Source: an uncultured Flammeovirgaceae bacterium
GTDB taxonomy: Bacteria; Bacteroidota; Bacteroidia; Cytophagales; Cyclobacteriaceae
Direction of reading: 5' to 3'
DNA length: 64,000 nt
Assembly (NCBI GenBank): GCA_937883755.1
Contig: CAKZYA010000060.1
Span: 302,210 to 366,209, forward strand
Positions within the stretch are counted from its first letter, which is position 1; every line of letters begins with the position of its first letter. Shown piece after piece: positions 63,101-64,000 of this stretch. A program made the position numbers and the translations under genes. Below the pieces are notes generated by a model that was not told the DNA's origin, searched no databases, and worked only from the letters and a program-made list of their open reading frames with translations.

Positions 63101-64000
63101 CGCCTCGCTTCCATCTATCACGCCATTACCATTAGCATCAACGAATAAAGTACCATCGGCAGGAATAGCATCTAGGGTGATTTTATCTAAGTCATCCCCA
63201 TCTACATCACCGTAACCCAAGTCGGTAGTAGCGATCACTACCGGGGTATCTTCATCGGTCGTCAACGTATTATCCGAGGCTGTAGGAGCGTCATTGACTG
63301 CTGATAGATTGAAACTAACGGTCTGGGTAATCGTTGTGGTGCCATCACTGACCGTATACTCAAAATCTCCGGCATTATCCGTACCGTTATAGTCCACCGG
63401 AGCATCGTATTGTAAGCTCGTAAGTTGAGCAATCGTTAAAGTTTGATTAAGAGTAATCACATTGCCGTCAGCCAGGGTAACCTCACCTAATGTTGGTAGC
63501 GTCGTAACTGTGATGACCAACATATTATCGTCGTTGTCTACATCGCTGGGTGCAGAGAGATTAAGCGCGACGTCTGTCTGTTCTTCGGCAGCATTAATCA
63601 TTTCCGGATCAGCATTGTTACTCACCGGAGGGTCATTTACGGGATCAACATCTATCGTAAGTGTATTGGCTACAGCCGAATAGGCCACCCCATCGTTTAC
63701 CAAAAAGGTAAAATCATCGTAACTAGTACCGTTTTCATTCAAAGCTGGACGGAATTTCAATTTGGTAATATCCCCGGTAGCAATGTCCTGATTGGCTAAT
63801 ACTACTTCGCCACCGTCGATAATACCATCAGTATTAGCATCCAAGAATAAGGTTCCTTCGGAGGGTAAAGTTGTTATTTCAATATGATCTAATGCGCTAC
63901 TTTCTGTATCACTATAGTTGAAATCAGTCGACGCAAAAGTGTAATCGGTATCTTCGTTAGTAGTAACGGTGCTATTGGAAGCCGTCGGGGCATCATTCAC
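60149..64000 (-). CDS. Giant repeat surface protein with T9SS type-B sorting domain (5' end outside window)
   Basis: At least 1283 residues are visible and the frame is open at the window edge, so the start lies beyond it. The visible part has eight cadherin/VCBS-like repeats of about 90-120 residues, several opening APT-x-DNT-(I/L)T-x-DEDT and closing FDV-(T/N)-A-(I/V)-ND, with EF-hand-like loops (LFLDADGDGEVDAGEE). Then come seven 34-residue thrombospondin type 3-like units rich in DSDGDGIPD, and the gliding-motility C-terminal domain (YEGFSPNDDGANETWWIEGI, NRWGNKIYEVKGY, GTYFYIIDLGDGSKPRKGYI). The repeats should bind calcium and stiffen a long adhesin. Secretion goes through T9SS with the PorP/SprF partner encoded next. 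N-terminal domains that define its ligand are not visible. Confidence 0.94.
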   Translation of the reverse strand: MNDAPTASNSTVTTNEDTDYTFASTDFNYSDTESSALDHIEITTLPSEGTLFLDANTDGIIDGGEVVLANQDIATGDITKLKFRPALNENGTSYDDFTFLVNDGVAYSAVANTLTIDVDPVNDPPVSNNADPEMINAAEEQTDVALNLSAPSDVDNDDNMLVITVTTLPTLGEVTLADGNVITLNQTLTIAQLTSLQYDAPVDYNGTDNAGDFEYTVSDGTTTITQTVSFNLSAVNDAPTASDNTLTTDEDTPVVIATTDLGYGDVDGDDLDKITLDAIPADGTLFVDANGNGVIDGSEALVATDEVTKAQLDANQLKFLSDANGNGTGYADFDFTVNDGTVDAAASNTITFDVTAINDAPTAADKTLSGNEDTPIVVATTDLDYSDTEGSDLAKITISASPANGVLFIDADGDNEVDAGEELVDNDEVTKVQLDANELKFLPVVNANGTNYADFDFTVNDGTDDAVVANTITFDVNAIDDAPQATDNTITIDEDTNYTFNTTDFGYSDTESQPLDHIEITGLPTDGTLFLDADGDGEVDAGEEVLLNQDIAAADLTQLTFQPASNANGSGSDSFTFLVNDGTAYADAPNTVTFDITAVNDAPEVSNVSKSAAQDKSMAFADSDFSDQFNDIDGNTLNKIQITSLPANGTLQLNGVEVALNDEIAVADLANLTFVPDNGFSGTTSFGWNGSDGTAYAAVPAQVAITVAPQQVPVVSDVQKTGNEDEVITFSPADFSNQFTDADADTLVRVQIVSLPANGTLLLGGDTVAVNDEISVTELSQLTLIPAANFNDTITFDWNGYDGFQYAASEALASVVLTNVPDAPTVGPVSKSGAVNQTISFAAIDFTSPFADADGETLQKIQITTLPENGTLFLNGITVNAEDEIPVDLLDQLIFVPDATFSGTVTFGWNGSDGTNYADTSSTVSIAIESGGATTTDSDGDGIPDTVEIGDDPENPQDSDGDGTPDFQDTDSDNDGVSDTVEVGNNPEQPTDTDGDGKPDFQDVDSDGDGLSDANEAGSDPNQPTDTDGDGTPDFQDTDSDGDAIADATEAGADPANPTDTDGDGVPDHQDTDSDNDGVADATEAGADPSAVADTDGDGTPDFQDTDSDGDGIPDTVEIGDDPENPQDSDGDGIPDFQETDSDGDGIADATEVGDDPENPRDSDRDGIPDFQEMDSDGDGIADSEDDGLIIYEGFSPNDDGANETWWIEGIENYPNNSVQIFNRWGNKIYEVKGYNNNDRSWGSTSSVGLVLGDTKVPDGTYFYIIDLGDGSKPRKGYITVHR
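60440..61194 (-). repeat. Seven 102-base calcium-binding (TSP3-like) repeats
   Basis: Within the giant gene, a 34-codon unit (TDSDGDGIPDTVEIGDDPEN plus PQDSDGDGTPDFQD) is repeated seven times, then a short partial copy. Units 1 and 6 share an identical 81-base block (61111-61191 and 60601-60681, exactly five units apart). Confidence 0.92.
61200..64000 (-). repeat. Tandem cadherin/VCBS-like protein repeats
   Basis: Eight repeats of roughly 90-120 codons fill this part of the giant gene. The first five visible ones are of the DEDT-opening type; the last three, nearest the TSP3 block, are shorter and share a VSKSG...F...FADADG...ANGTLLLG pattern. The array continues beyond the window edge. Confidence 0.85.

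Overview
The window looks like a chromosomal segment of a marine, algal-glycan-degrading Bacteroidota, probably a member of the Cytophagales. The evidence is a SusC/SusD pair under an ECF sigma/FecR pair, PorP/SprF and PorE-like type IX secretion (T9SS) genes, a T9SS type-B sorting domain on a giant tandem-repeat protein, a TTG-N19-TAnnTTTG promoter, and weak or absent Shine-Dalgarno sequences. I saw no rRNA, tRNA or CRISPR array.

Layout. 1-2130 is a decayed sugar-acid/PUL edge: the C-terminal part of an intact kduD-like dehydrogenase, then an aldehyde dehydrogenase pseudogene, an enolase-superfamily dehydratase pseudogene, a scrap of a SusD C-terminus and a terminator. 2454-4133 is a GAF sensor without an output domain. 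4245-10274 is a compact oxidative module: an esterase and a zinc alcohol dehydrogenase on the minus strand, diverging from an AraC regulator that is followed by a cytochrome P450, a [2Fe-2S] ferredoxin and a ferredoxin reductase. Its content resembles the P450 systems that O-demethylate methylated algal sugars and release formaldehyde; the dehydrogenase and esterase could remove that formaldehyde. An IS3 orfA relic follows.

11128-22869 is an accessory region of secreted and redox proteins: a 1013-aa c-type cytochrome/propeller lipoprotein, metallopeptidases, a methyltransferase, a di-heme peroxidase and small lipoproteins, closed by a TPR-LuxR regulator. 22950-24224 is a gene graveyard with two sulfatase remnants and a resolvase/transposase chimera. 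24498-35557 is a PUL-like operon: ECF sigma, FecR, SusC, SusD, an uncharacterised 826-aa secreted protein with an internal duplication, and a formylglycine sulfatase. The next gene survives only as its first ~29 codons, cut off by an IS3-family element (about 35657-36985).

37091 onward is mostly core chromosome: a riboflavin gene with a degenerate GTP cyclohydrolase II half, surE, a glycosyltransferase, dapD, a 3-hydroxyacyl-CoA dehydrogenase, gyrA, TPR proteins, an uronate operon (uxaC-kdgK-kdgA) between its own promoter and terminator, purQ and fabH. The right end (56974-64000, minus strand) is a T9SS cassette: a giant repeat protein (5' end outside the window), PorP/SprF and a PorE-like OmpA protein.

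Together the window suggests a cell that takes up sulfated, possibly methylated and uronate-containing polysaccharide fragments, removes sulfate and methyl groups, and feeds uronates through KDG and KDPG into central metabolism. Repeated IS3 activity and gene decay mark the accessory half. Function calls come from motif and family recognition by eye; no database search was run.
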